A stretch of 64,000 bases of DNA from Leptoclinus maculatus (lineage: Eukaryota; Chordata; Actinopteri; Perciformes; Stichaeidae). Shown piece by piece: positions 11,240-23,254 of this stretch (position 1 is its first letter; the number at the start of each line of letters is the position of its first letter). The notes beneath the pieces were generated by a model, which was not told the DNA's origin, searched no databases, and saw only the letters and a program-made list of their open reading frames with translations. Location: the NCBI GenBank assembly GCA_032191485.1, contig JAVDOI010000006.1:6993556-7057555 (forward strand), given 5' to 3'. Made by a program: the position numbers and the translations under genes.

Positions 11240-11420
11240 AGCCTAGACTTGGTGCGTTTGGAAAAAGTCGTGCGGGCATTTTAACAACTGCGCACTCCAG
11301 TTTCCTCGGTGCGCCATTTGTTGTTGCCAATAGCCGACTGTGCCTTCACTGACCTGTGATCAGCCTGTCATGTTCAGTCGCAGCTATAAAGGGAGAGATT
11401 CCAGCAGATCGGTAGGTAGG
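11240..11420 (+). promoter_or_regulatory. Candidate core promoter (CCAAT and TATA)
   Basis: A CpG-containing stretch in otherwise AT-rich DNA carries CCAAT at 11327-11331 and TATAAA at 11385-11390, 58 bp apart, which is normal for a TATA promoter. A start near 11415 would be expected. No coding exon was found just downstream, so the product, if any, could be a non-coding RNA or an untranslated first exon. Both motifs are short and could be chance. Confidence 0.25.
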
Positions 11421-14400
11421 CAAAACCAAGTTAAAGGTTTGGTGGTTTCCATTAGCGCATGTCTCCATCTGCTTTAATTAATAATTGGAAGAAAAAAACC
11501 CGCATGCGTCTTATTTTTGTTTGATATGAAGTTTTCCCTGTTTCCTGCTCTGTCCGGTTGCTAAGGGCATACGTTACATCTGTTTTGAAAGTCTTATTAA
11601 CAACACAGCGTGAAACACGATGAAAAAGACATGTTCTCCCTCTTTCAACCAGTGGCTTGTTTGGTTGAATATAGGACGATGCGTTCCAGTAACACATTTG
11701 TATTTAACTGATGAGGAGCCAGCATGTTTTATTGCTGTAGGTGTAACTGTAATTAATGCAGGTGACTTGAAGAACTCCATTTAATAAATGAGTTAAGTTA
11801 TCCCATAATACTGTTTATTGTGGTGCTTTGAAAACAATTTAGGTTTTGTAGGGCTACTGCAGGGGAAGTAACTCATACAAGTACTCACCACTTAGCTGAA
11901 GACAGTCTGACATTTAGAGCCACAGGCAGTGGTTGTTGTGTAAATTGACAAAGCAAGAGCCAACTATGACCCGTCATCTCCTTGTTCCTGTTTCTCCAAA
12001 AGCTGAACCCTGCAGATGAGCCGCAGAGAGGACAGCCCTGCATCACCTGTGGAGAACAGTGTCCTGGCTTTGCCCTGCACAAATGGAGGTAACAGCATCG
12101 CTTCACTGCACATCGATGGCCACACAGTCGGTTTCCTTTTCCGCTGTGCATATGCTTCCATGCCAAAGATAGGAGTGCATTTGATATCAAACCACTCTTG
12201 CGGACTGGTGTGAATTTGTAGTCAGCTGAGGCGTTTATCAAATAAATTAGTGCACAATGAGGATTATTTGCTGCCCTGCAATAGTGACATGTAACCAGCT
12301 GTTAAAGCAATTTGGCAAAGTAACATTTGTAAAAAAAACAACAACAAAAAACGTATGGTTTTCTTTTTTAAGTAGTAGCATTTAAGAGGAGCCCTTTGAG
12401 ATCTCTGGTACTCTGAATAGAATCAGCCATCCATACTACTGTGAAGAAACCATTGTTCAGCCCTGTGTGCTCTAAGATAATAGTTTTTACTGTAGAGACC
12501 ATTCATGCAGCAGGGAGGGTTCAAGCCTGCTGCCTTCTACAGTCACCCTGTCAAAACTGTGAGGATGTACATTTTCATATGCTGCGAAAAGAACGGTGTA
12601 CTGTAATAAGAAGTGATCCTGCTATGAAGTGTGGGGGGGTTTGGGTCAGTGTGTGACTAATGTGTGCAACTCCGTCTTAGGAATGCAGCACAAATAGCAT
12701 CACATACGTTGGAGGAGAGCACTGAACATTGTTAGTTTATTGGTATCAGCTGATTCTGATGAACACCAATCACTCAGTAACAGAGTCCCTCTATGAGAAG
12801 TACTGACTTCATAGAGGTGTTCTGAGCTCGGTGTCTGTGTGCTGTTTAGTGGCCGCTGACGCTCAGTTTGTGGAATCAACAAACCTCAAAGGCACATTAT
12901 GTTCTGATTACAAATCCTACATTGCAATTGTGGGACACAGTAAGCTGCTTGACTTGATCTACTGAGGATTACTTGGGGAGGAGAGGTCCAAAATTATTAG
13001 ATCAACAAAACTGAACCGTGTGAAGAAAATACAATAGTTTAATTCAGTTGTACTTACACCTGCTTTATTCTGTAGCACACCAGGATTATTCCTAATGCCA
13101 GTTCTCCTCATAAACTCTGAATAAATAGCATAAAACTACAGTATTTTGGCAAAAGAAAGGTCAACCAGGTTGGAGCCAGCTTATGCGAAGTTTACATGGC
13201 AGCCATGAATTCTTAAGGCATTTTCTCTCTTACTGGAAATCCACAATAGAATGGGAGGGTCTGAATCATAAAGACCATTCTGCCTCTTTTGCTGTAAAGT
13301 AAACTATTACAGGGGGCAACAGCGGGCCCAGGAATGCAGCCTTTATTTGCCTCTCACAATAAAAAGTAAACTTTTTTTCCCCTCCGACAGACTGGAATAA
13401 AACGTCAGTGGACACAGACTAAAGGAGCCCGATGGACAGTTTTATAGCTCCAACAAGGCTTTGTTCCTGCACAGAAGAATGTCCTGATTTTTTCTCTCAA
13501 GGAAAAATAAATGTGTTTTCATGCTAATTTCGCAAGATATGGCACTGTAGTAATGTGTTTTGGAATGTGGTGGACTTTAAGTGACCCTGAGGTTATAGAT
13601 GGGGAGATGAAGGAGATAGGTGTGCACATACTGCCTCCTCTGTACCGGATGCTGTTTATCTGCTGCTCAGTTGACGAAGGAAAAACAACAGTTTCATAAA
13701 GATTTGGATTTCTAATGTAAATATAATGAGGTATGATGATGAAATCATCCTGATTGGCTTTTCAGCTTAAGCGAATCAGTACACAAGAAGAGAAACGGAA
13801 GTGTGGAAAGCAATGAAATGAGTAAAGTCAAGAGGGCACACGGAAGGCTCTTCTCATTTGTTTTTATCCTCAACTCAGTTGATAATTCCAATATGGGAAT
13901 ATTTTCCCAACCGCATGGTCATTTGGAATGAAGCTGTTGAGAAGGTTGTGTGAAAGTGGTAGGCAAATGCTGCTTTGTTTCATGTAAGTTGTATATCAGC
14001 AGTCCTATGTCTTCTGGTTTTACATTTTGAATGACGAATGCATAACCATCAGGTGGTATGAAAGTTATTTACTGTCACACAGGCCCAGAACGTACATGCT
14101 AGTTGGTCGTTGGCTGCAGCCTAGTCTTTGCGATGTGTTCAAGTGCAAGACAAAGAGTGTCTGTGCCTTAAGAAGAGCCTCGAAGAGCTGGGAGCATATC
14201 TGTAGACTCTTAGTCTGGTTGAATAATGAAGTCTAATGAAAATGTGTCATCCTGAGGTTGAAACTCGACTTTTAGCTGGCTAGACCACAATTTACCAACA
14301 TTCACATCTCAACTACCCAAAATAATGTTTCGGCTGGTCAATTTAAAGAACGCCAGCTGCTGACCATTAGTAAATATTCTTCTCATAGTTGGAAATCATT

Positions 14401-15600
14401 ACAATTTCAAAGAGACAAGAAATGACTACAAAGAGAGACGCAAAGCAACCAAAGCAACATCAGAAACAGGCTAAACAACTGTACAGTCTGTTTGTCTTGA
14501 GCCTATGTAGGAGAGGTGTTTGGGTTTTTTGCTTTCTGTGCCCAGGGATCCATTGTCGAAAATTTCACCCATGTCTGTTAAACCCTGTTAAAAACAAAAC
14601 TAATAAAAAAACAGCATAATTCTTTAAATAAAGTATTATTTTGAAAAAAGGTGTGTTGAAAATGTGCAACTGAGTGAAAATTGTCAAGTGTGAGTGTATT
14701 TTAGCTGCACATTGAGGTGTCTAAACAAAGTTACAGACTTTGCTCCATAATCACAAATTATCATTGTACCAACTTTTAAAAATTCATATTCTTATGAACT
14801 TTGAAGAGTGAAAATATTTTCATGATCCTTGATCCATTAGTTAAGATTCTTGTCATTGGAAATCTGGAAGCAATTCCAGTTTCATTAAAATCTGGTGAGA
14901 TTAATTAAAAAAATGTATGACGGTTGAACAATACAAAATATAACCTGATATTCTCTAAATAAAGCAGTCTTTTGAAAAAAAAGAGTGTAGCAAATAAACT
15001 TTATTCTTCTTCTTCCGTACTGCCTCTGTGTATAAGAGGTTCCCACTAAGCTAAACTCCTGGGGGGGTTTCAGCCTGGTCTTTTATAGTAAGTTGACTGA
15101 GTGTGTTGAGGCATTTCCCATTCAGAGTCAAGAGAGGAGCCAGTCTAGTGTTGGGTATTTAAAATCACCCGGGCCTACCAAAACATTACCGTCAAGAATT
15201 CGCTGGCGGTGTTATTTGACTCAAGTGTGAATGTTAAACACAGTGGCCCGTGTCTGCAAACTTAGTAGTACAAAAAGTTCTTTCCCAGTGACTTACAAGT
15301 TCACACTTGATGGATCTTGGATGGCTCTCAACTTGTGGAGGTGCAACATTTAAAGTCCTAGTCGAAGACTCGGGATGACGTTCTTCTCCCCGCATCCCTT
15401 GAGATCTCTCTGGATGAGGTAGCGGAAATGGCAGTGTAAAAGGACACCCGGGCTGCTCTGCCCACCCTGCTGTGGGTAAAAGACATACAAATACAATGGA
15501 CGGATGAAAGAAGAGCTTCTGTCACCTGGCTGCTTGTGTGTCAGTGTGCCTGTGTAGCTCAGTAAGCTGAGTGGGCTGCTCTGGGCAGGTTGAGCATGTG
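11421..15600. other. Intergenic DNA, no gene recognised
   Basis: Only short frames occur and none shows a known domain. The notable feature is a diverged direct repeat near 14.6 and 14.95 kb, listed separately. A G-run at 15061-15067 and scattered A-runs are the only simple tracts. Confidence 0.5.
14611..14990. repeat. Diverged direct repeat pair, about 330 bp apart
   Basis: Around 14620-14655 (ATTCT, TTAAATAAAGTATTATTTTG, then an A-run and GTGTG) and 14950-14988 (ATTCT, CTAAATAAAGCAGTCTTTTG, A-run, GAGTG) the same roughly 40-bp order appears. It may be an old tandem duplication or two repeat tails. Confidence 0.4.
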
Positions 15601-15631
15601 AGGAGATTCTCCTTGCACAACACGCTCCCTC

Positions 15632-15712
15632 TGAATTAATAATGCCTGCCTTCGGCTTGATTGATCTTCCTTGTGCTAATGAGACTCATTACCAGGCCTT
15701 TTAGCATGTGCT
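15632..15712. promoter_or_regulatory. Candidate conserved element with homeodomain-type sites
   Basis: Within 80 bp there are GAATTAATAATG, CTTGATTGATC, GCTAATGAGAC and CTCATTACC, that is several TAAT/ATTA cores plus a TGATTGAT (Pbx/Meis-like) site, in locally complex non-repetitive sequence. This composition is usual for developmental enhancers. It is inference only; conservation was not tested. Confidence 0.2.
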
Positions 15713-16029
15713 CTGAGTGTGAATGCTACCTGATCGGCCCGATCATATGACCCTCTTCTGCACGGTGCCGGTGTGTTTTAGAGCTGTATCTAATGTGCGC
15801 TTAAAAGGTTACACTTGACCCGTTGGTAGAGTTGGGTCAGTCCAGACGTGAATCAGACTACAAAGGAGGATTTATGCCATGAGATCTTGCCATTTGCTAT
15901 TCCTTCATTTCCTCCGGCCAGCAGCACAACATAAAACTTAATTTAAAGCACCAGGTTTTGTTCAGGTTGCCAGAGCTGACTGGCACTGGACAAAGCCTGT
16001 CCTTGTATCCAACAGGGCCTTAGCTGAAA

Positions 16030-19000
16030 CTTTAGCTGGCTAAAAGCAGCAGTGAGGGAGGAGGAAAAAAAAAAGAGGAGGAGAAAAGATGCTTGCAGTA
16101 GAACAAGAGGGACTGAGGTTGAGTTTTAACCCGGCCCTGAATGGCTCGCTGACGTCTGTCCCCTCGGTAACCCAGTACGATCTGCATAACACAAGCCGGC
16201 CCCGCTATTCACTATGTTAACAAGACTGCTTGGCAAATAAAACTGTCAGGGCGCACAGGCATATGAAAGGGCTCTGGCTATTTCGGCAAAGAAGAAGAAG
16301 AAGAAGAAGACCTCGGTATGAAGTGAGGGGGAGCGAGGAAAAAAAGAAGCCATTGGTGGTCGGTGCCACACAATAGACGCTCTGCTGATTAATCACTTCA
16401 GCTAGTTTAGTTGAGATAGTTTCCAAAGTTGGAAAAACGCTCCCTACCCTTCTGTCTTATTTCCCTCCCTGGGCTTCGTTTTGGAGCAGAAAGCAGCAGC
16501 AGCAGCAGCAACATCTGTGATGGCACTCGTATGGGTCAGGAGGCAAATGACTGGGCTTTTTATTGTGTAAATGGTGTGTTTTGTCTTTGTCATTAGGAGG
16601 AAATTCATTCTGAAAGGGTTATATTTTGACAGGTCTGCGGGGTCATGTGATGTATTACTGATGTTCACAGATAATGCAAACCCAGAGAGCTGTGAAGCCC
16701 TGATATAAATCATAGTTTGACCTTTGGGTTGTCAGACAGTGTTGGGCTGAACTTGTCACCTTTCATTCCCTCTTCTCTTATTCTCCTGGTCTTCTTTCTG
16801 CTGCTGTTTTCTCTCTTGCCCCCCCCCCCCCCCCCCCGCTTCCTGTTTACCATTTCACCTTGTTTTTTTTCCCCTCATATCATTCTATCTACACAAAAAG
16901 CAGCAAATGTGATTTAACTGTAATGGTACGGACTCTGTGCAGATTAAGCATGGCAGTCACGGAGACAAAGGTGGTCTACGCATGCAGCTGGCTGAGATCC
17001 CGAGGGGGCCTGTCGATCAGCTGCTGAATTCCAATGAAATCCCAGCATCAAAATTCAAGAGCCAGGCTGATGTGACACCAAAACATGCACAAAGGTCAAA
17101 TCTAGAGGGGGCACCACAGCTGAATTCCAATAGTATTCCTCATTTCCTCTCTCCCGGTGGTTGAGATTGACTGGGGGTTTAATACTGAGCACAGGTAAAG
17201 ACAATTTGTTTTGAAGCAAGCACGCAATCCTAAGATATTGTCTGATTTGTTATTTTGAATGCACACATTGTTTCTCTACCGTCGGCAAGAGAGTGCACTG
17301 ATTCCTTGATATGATGTTATGAGGTTTTCTCAATGTATTCTCAAGCATTGATAATGACTCTTATTTGTTGCCTTTTCAGTGGTAGTGCACCTTCCTTCTG
17401 TTTTGATTTGGTGCGACAGAGCGCCATTGTGTTGGCTGTTTTATTGGCTGGCTGTGTATTTGTAGACCCTATCAGGAGAGAGGGAATGATCCCTCTCATC
17501 TGGTTCAGATACAGCCTGTAATTATACACATGTGACACCTCTGGAGCAGATTCTGGAGCTGGAGACACGGAGAACGTGCGCATAAGAGGCTTTTAACTAA
17601 CTTCATGTCTAAAACAAAGATGTATGTGTCAGCAGTGAGCTATAGGGCATAACAGTGGATCGTGTCATCTCATCCACCAGGTGGGTTCCTGACGTGTAAC
17701 GGGAGATCCAGCGAGGTGTTGGGTTGCTCTATGCTTGTCGTAATTGCTTTTGTAACTTTCTATGGCTCCTGTATTGTTAGTATTGCATGATTATTATGTT
17801 TGATTGAAACCATGTGTATTTTCATTTGTCATTTAAGCTCCGGTGATACTAAGCGTAATGCTGTTGTGCAGTCAGTAGAATATAGTTCCATTTTCTTTAG
17901 ATTTGTGTTGGTTGTCTGTGGAAGACACTATGCTTGTTTTGTCCCTGAACAGCGGCGCCACATGAGGTTAAAGAGATGCCAAAGTGAAGGCCGTTTTCTC
18001 ACCTTGCTATCTCGTATGTTAGACTGTACCCTCACCACTGTGACTTTTCCTTTTTATATTAAAGCTGAGCTATTTAAAGGTCAGTTTGTCAGCTCAATAG
18101 TTATCACGGTCATGACTATGGCAGATATGTGTTGTTTCTTCTGCTGTATATTTGCCCGTTGTCTCTCCAGTATCATATATGTATGTCTTGTTTGTAGATA
18201 CTAGATTTATAAACCGTGTAAAAGAGAGGAGTTATGATATTTATAGTGAATCATCGTGAAGGGAGCAGCTGCTATTGTGATGTGAAATAAAATATGCTCC
18301 GTTTAACTTTTTAGATTGCAATCCTCGAATCCAACTGCCATTCTGTCTCTGATTGATTATATTGATTCACATAATTGAAAATAAAGCTAGCTGGTTTAAA
18401 GAAGCTCTTCTGTTCAGTTCTCAGCTGTTTTTCCTCTCCGGTGGTGAAGTGCACTGAACTGACCAGCAGGAGGCAAACATGTCAAACTGTGCCTCACTGA
18501 ACTCCAATGGTCACTTTGGTTGCAGCCAGGTCACTCTGTTGTGTCCCACATGAGAAGTGTTTGGTGGGGTGAGGTAGTGTTTTTAGGTAATGTCCAAACA
18601 AAAACTAAGGGGTACAGCATATGATGCAAAAAAAAAGAGAAATGCCAACTAAATAAATGAAGAATGAGCTGTATTGGCATATATAAAGGTTGATTCATCC
18701 TCTCTTTAAATTCTGTGGTGGCAACAGGGCTACTGACTTATTCAACAGAAAAACATGTAAGGATGAACCATACCACTAAGCCACCACATCATAAGACTAC
18801 TCTTCAGCTATCTAATCAGCCAAAAGACTAGAATAAGCATCCACATAATGATCTACGATCAAATATACAATAACTCCTTAATTTGCACAAAGTGCGTTGC
18901 ATTGCTGTACTTCAGCAGCTTTGAATAATTTACTGTGTTATCTAATCAGATCCAACAGACTCTTTCATATAGTCTTAATAGAGCTTTATTGTATAGGACA

Positions 19001-19180
19001 GCTGTGTCAGTCTGGGTGATGTTTGCTGGCAAATCCTGCAATAAAGCCAGTAGCTTTACTCTGATCCACAGCTCCAGTATTTTCCTTGCTTCTCTTATCA
19101 AGGTCATCTCTAACAGGTGCTCATGCATTTGGATTAAGACTGATAGGCATCAGAAAAGTCCTTTTAGTCCCTCACAGAAG
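16030..19180. other. Intergenic DNA with short trinucleotide and homopolymer repeats
   Basis: This holds a GAA repeat (16288-16310), an AGC repeat (16492-16510) and a C-run (16819-16837). Frames up to 134 codons exist (for example 17800-18204, + strand) but show no domain, no splice context and no coding-like composition. No gene is supported. Confidence 0.5.
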
Positions 19181-19183
19181 ATG

Positions 19184-19232
19184 GTGTGTGTGTGTGTGTG
19201 AATGTATATTTTAACCATTATATGCTCTTTTG

Positions 19233-19327
<95 letters not shown>
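19184..19327. repeat. (TG)n and (TG)n(TA)n microsatellites
   Basis: A short TG tract (19184-19200) is followed after 37 bp by a compound tract of about 21 TG units (19238-19279) running directly into about 24 TA units (to 19327). Confidence 0.95.
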
Positions 19328-19329
<2 letters not shown>

Positions 19330-19331
<2 letters not shown>

Positions 19332-20430
19332 TTTTACAGACTATGTCTGTTACGTCTTAAAACCCTTCAAACTGCTATTAAAAACTGAACTGGTGCAACT
19401 CAAAGCATGTATGCAGGTCAATATTAGTGTTTCCACAGTAAACCAGGAGGAAAGTAACACTGTTCCTGGTGAAATGATAAAAAAGGTGTGCTACCTTACA
19501 AATGCCTGTCGGAGGAACATAAAACTGAACTTAGGTGTCTCAACTCTCCGTCTGAATTGAAACACTATTTTGCACGACTGCGATGCGCTCTGCAGTTGCG
19601 CTAAATGAACACAACTTGGTTGCAACCTTGAACCGCTTGTAGAGTTTTCATTCTTCTCACATTAGCAAACCCCTGACCTGTGCGCTACCGATACTAATTC
19701 ACTCAGATTTTTGCCCTGGTGCTGATCCATGCCTTAATGAAGGCTTAGCGTGCTAAGCTGCCTTTGAACTGTCTCCGGAAATAAAGGGAGGCAGGCTCAC
19801 TGCCATCATATGCACAGCAAGTTAGCATTTACTGTGCTCAGGCCTACAATTTAGACTCGCCCACCCCAGTAGAGAATCACTCGTGTCATCCTGATCGTGC
19901 CTGCTGTTAGTTACTCCATGTACTTTGGCTGGTGAAATGCTCAGCTTTTGACTTCAGCAAACTGATATCATTGCTTTGTGCTTTGAACAAACGCCAATTT
20001 TCCATTAATTGTATACTTCAGGCATTCATTTACATTTACTGTATGTTACTTCAAATATTTGGTGCAAGCAATGGCTACTAACACTCTACACCCTCTTTTT
20101 CTGTTTTTCTGATGTGACTTTACATTCACGTCCATGTTGTGTGAGCTCCATCCATGGTCTCCCAAGGTCTCAGGAGTCTTAACAGCTACACACTAACTCC
20201 TGCAGTTGCTTGAAAACGAATACTTAGTGGATTTGTAGTAGTAGTGAGGAGATAGATGTGGGGCCGCAACTAACAATTATTTTCATTATTGATTGAAATT
20301 AAAGTCCATAAAAAGTGTAAATCACAGAACCTGGGGTCACGTCTTCAGTTTGCTTATTTTGTGCAACAAACTGTTTAAAATGCAAGAGATTCCATTTTAA
20401 TGTTATTGATGATGATGAACAATATTAAGG
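19330..20430. other. Intergenic DNA, no gene recognised
   Basis: No domain-bearing frame or splice-bounded exon is visible. The sequence looks unique apart from short AT-rich runs, up to where the nested repeats begin. Confidence 0.45.
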
Positions 20431-20655
20431 GTCCATAGCCATGCAAGAGGATCTGCAGAGCAGTGCTTTGAGGATTTTTATTAGCAGGTATAATGCTTAC
20501 AAACTTTAGTAAACAAAGTTTAGTCTGTTGGCATGCTAACATTTGCTAATTAGCGCTCAACACAAAGTACAGCTGAGGCTGATGGGAATGGTAAAGTTGA
20601 ATGAATTAGTTTAACAGGTTTGTATTTGGTCAAATTCAAAAGTATTCAGCATTTT
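20431..20655 (-). repeat. Dispersed GCTAATTAGCAAATG repeat (family A), minus orientation, interrupted
   Basis: Read in reverse complement this gives TCAGCTGTACTTTGTGTTGAG, GCGCTAATTAGCAAATG, TTAGCATGCCAACAG and a GGTATAATG-type segment. The same order is seen at 24.08-24.24 and 37.67-37.87 kb. It stops abruptly near 20655. Sequence typical of the rest of the family resumes at 21642 in the same orientation, suggesting one copy split by later insertions. Confidence 0.65.
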
Positions 20656-20674
20656 AAACTTTCAAACCCTGCTT

Positions 20675-21640
20675 TATTTTACTCTAAATGAGACCATCAT
20701 TTACCTAAAGAACATCATGCTGTATTGAAGAAGCCTTGAAACTAGCAATTGACACCATGAAGTCATGTTTACAATGTTTAATGCAATAAATCAACTGAGA
20801 AGTAGGGTAATTTTCTCATAGACTTCTATGCAATTATACTTTATTTTTGCAACCAGAGGAGTCTCCTATGGAAGCCCATTCCTGCCAGCAAAAAAAAAAA
20901 AAAAGATCACAAAAAAAAAAATGTAATTCACAAAAAAAAAAGATATAATTAATTCACAAAAAAAAGAAAAAAAAAAAAAGAAATTAATTCACAAAAAAAA
21001 AAAATATATATATTTTTTTTTTTTTACTTTTTCTCTGTCAGCAATAAAGAAAAAAAAAAAAGATGTTTCCAGTTGCTGTTTATTGGTCGCCACGGTTTCA
21101 TTCTTTATACTCCAGAGCTGCTTCTTGCTTAACATTCTATTCAAGGGTGCATTTGCTCAGTACAATCCATGTGAAACATCATCTGTATTTCATCTGTTGT
21201 AAAGCCACGTTTTAAAGAAGTCTTCAATGTACTCACAATCCATTCATATGTCATAGCTGCTTCTATGACAGTTGTGTTAAAGTATCTCATAATTTCGACT
21301 TTCTATTGCAACTGGAAAAATCTGGTCAGTGTTATGGTTACAGATGGATGCACCAACATTTATTTTTTGCTGGTGGAAAAAAAGTAAAATAAAAAAAATA
21401 TATATATTAGAATTATTATTATTTATTTTGTGGGTGGATTTTTTTTTTTTTTTTTAAGTTTTTTTTTTTTTAGGGATCTTATTTTTATTTTTATTTTTTT
21501 TTAGTCATCTTTTTTTTTTTTTCTTGCTGGCGGGAATGGGCTTCCATAGTCTCCCCCGGCTGGCCATCAGAAAGAATAACACTTCCGCATTGGCTTCCCT
21601 TTTCAGACCCGTAGGTTGCCGCCTGGTTTCCATCAAATGT
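20675..21640. repeat. Dispersed repeat (family B) split by a MITE
   Basis: The left part (20675-20866) carries GAGACCATCATTTACCTAA, TCTCATAGACTTCTATGCAA and GCAACCAGAGGAGTC. The right part (21549-21640) carries CTGGCCATCAGAAAGAAT, CACTTCCGCATTGGCTTC and AGGTTGCCGCCTGG. I remember these phrases as consecutive parts of one common percomorph repeat, so the 682 bp between them is an insertion. The family identity is from memory and not searched. Confidence 0.55.
20867..21548. mobile_element. Non-autonomous TIR transposon (MITE-like), 682 bp
   Basis: The ends are perfect inverted repeats of 15 bp (TATGGAAGCCCATTC at 20867-20881; its complement at 21534-21548), extending imperfectly through a GCCAGCAA block and A-rich or T-rich subterminal DNA to about 180 bp on each side. 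Both inner edges reach a TATATATATTTTTTT...ACTTTTT motif in inverted orientation. GTCTCC flanks both sides (20861-20866 and 21549-21554) as a 6-bp target-site duplication; it could be 7 bp (AGTCTCC) if the last A is not part of the element. The left subterminal region repeats AATTCACAAAAAAA several times. The 310-bp centre has no long ORF, so it must be moved by a transposase encoded elsewhere. I cannot assign a superfamily. Confidence 0.75.
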
Positions 21641-21641
21641 C

Positions 21642-21790
21642 ATGGCAATCCATCCAATAGAGTTTGAGATATTTCAGTAAAACAAAAAATTCCACCTGCT
21701 TGTGGCGCAAGAGGAAAAGTCAGGGGATCCCCAAAGTCATTGATATACATTAGCAAGGAACCATGAATATCTGTACAAAATCCGTTGTCA
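21642..21790 (-). repeat. Dispersed repeat (family A, second half), minus orientation
   Basis: It contains CATGGCAATCCATCCAATAG, TTGAGATATTTCAGT, GAGGAAAAGTCAGGGGATC, CCAAAGTCATTGAT and ACCATGAATATCTGTAC. The same phrases occur, diverged, at 49.13-49.56 kb and reversed at 37.48-37.60 kb. It is likely the continuation of the copy that ends near 20655. Confidence 0.65.
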
Positions 21791-23158
21791 ATGCTTCAAG
21801 TAGCTGATGAGCTATTTTTGGAGTTTCCTTTTTTTTCTCTCCAGTGCTACTTTGGTCTCTTATACATTTCCACAGTTTCTCTATCATTTCCTTTATTCTG
21901 TGCTCATTCATTCGACATTTGTACGTACCCTCTATATCACTGCATCCACCTTAAGTCACTAACTCTTCATCCATGAGGACCCCTCTTTCTTCCTCCCTGC
22001 TTCCATCCATCCATCCATCCATACACCGTCTCATCTATCCAGTTTAAAGACTGCCAGCCCAGTGCAGCGAGGTTTAAGCAGTGCACCACTTCAAAGACCT
22101 CTTTGATTCTCTCCTCATCTTGTTTTATCCCCCCCAGTTCTCTCTGTCCAGCCACCTGTTCCCATCCGGGGGGGGTGTGCGTAGAAGTGAAAATCCTTGA
22201 TCAGAGCCGTACCAGCAGTGTGGTTTGAACACACAGTCCTTGATGGATTTCATGTGTTTGGAAGACCTCCTTACAGTTTTATGTTTATGATTGTAGCAGC
22301 CAATAGAGGTCAGCGTTGCACAACAGCATAGTAGTGCGTTATCCCAGTTGTCATCCTTGTATTATGTGGTTTATAACTGAACTGGAATATGTGATTGACA
22401 ACAAATGCTCAGGGCTACTGTGTGACAATGGTCAGAGATCATTACTTTGTTTATTAAGTCAACCTCGTAAGCTAGAGACATGCTGACAGTTTCTATTTGA
22501 CTTCTCCATTACTTTAATGACTTGTCCTATTTTCATTACAGACCCAAACTCCCAGTGGAACCCAAAGCCTCATTTGTCCAAACTGCAAGAGGAGCTTGAT
22601 GACTCTGCAGTGTTAAATTATTTGATTGGTTTATTGATTCTGTGAGACGACTGATTATTGGTTGGCCTAAGTGGCACATTGACCTGTGAGAACTGATTGT
22701 TGCTGTCTAATATTGAAGAAAGGGCCCAGACAGCCACTCCATCAAACAGCACTGAGGATAAAACGCAAGGCTTATTTGCTGTATTGATCAAAGACAAAAT
22801 GTGTCAGCTGGTGTGTTTAATGTTATTTCAGTTTGCTATGTTGCACCTGCTTGTCTTTTTTGCCCAATTTAACTCTTAAAGCTAACGTCGCACATCGTCT
22901 CAGCTTTGACCTTTTATATATTCCTCTTATCCATCATCTCTTTCTCTTCCTTCCTCCCCCTGTCGGTCTGTCTGTCTGCCTGTCTCTGTTTGTGATTTGT
23001 CGTCATCTGAGGAGTGGGCGAGGTGTCGTCTTAGTTCTGCTCACAGCTCTGCATGAGTCAAAGCTGTATCTAATAGGCTGGATGAGCTGTGATGCTGTTC
23101 CTGCTTCTGTTCAGCTTGTTCACTAACACTTTTTCTTAGTTGTGTATTGTGTGTTTTT

Positions 23159-23160
<2 letters not shown>
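21791..23160. other. Intergenic DNA, no gene recognised
   Basis: It includes a short CCAT tandem (22004-22021). Frames are short and show no domains. No gene is supported. Confidence 0.5.

Positions 23161-23161
<1 letters not shown>

Positions 23162-23254
<93 letters not shown>
23162..23254. repeat. (TG)n(GA)n compound microsatellite
   Basis: About 40 TG units (23162-23242) run directly into six GA units. It is pure and therefore probably length-variable. Confidence 0.95.

Noticed and set aside
17800..18204. 134-codon plus-strand frame rich in Cys and Phe
   Set aside because: No domain, weak start context and no splice signals that would link it to a gene; length is within chance for 64 kb.
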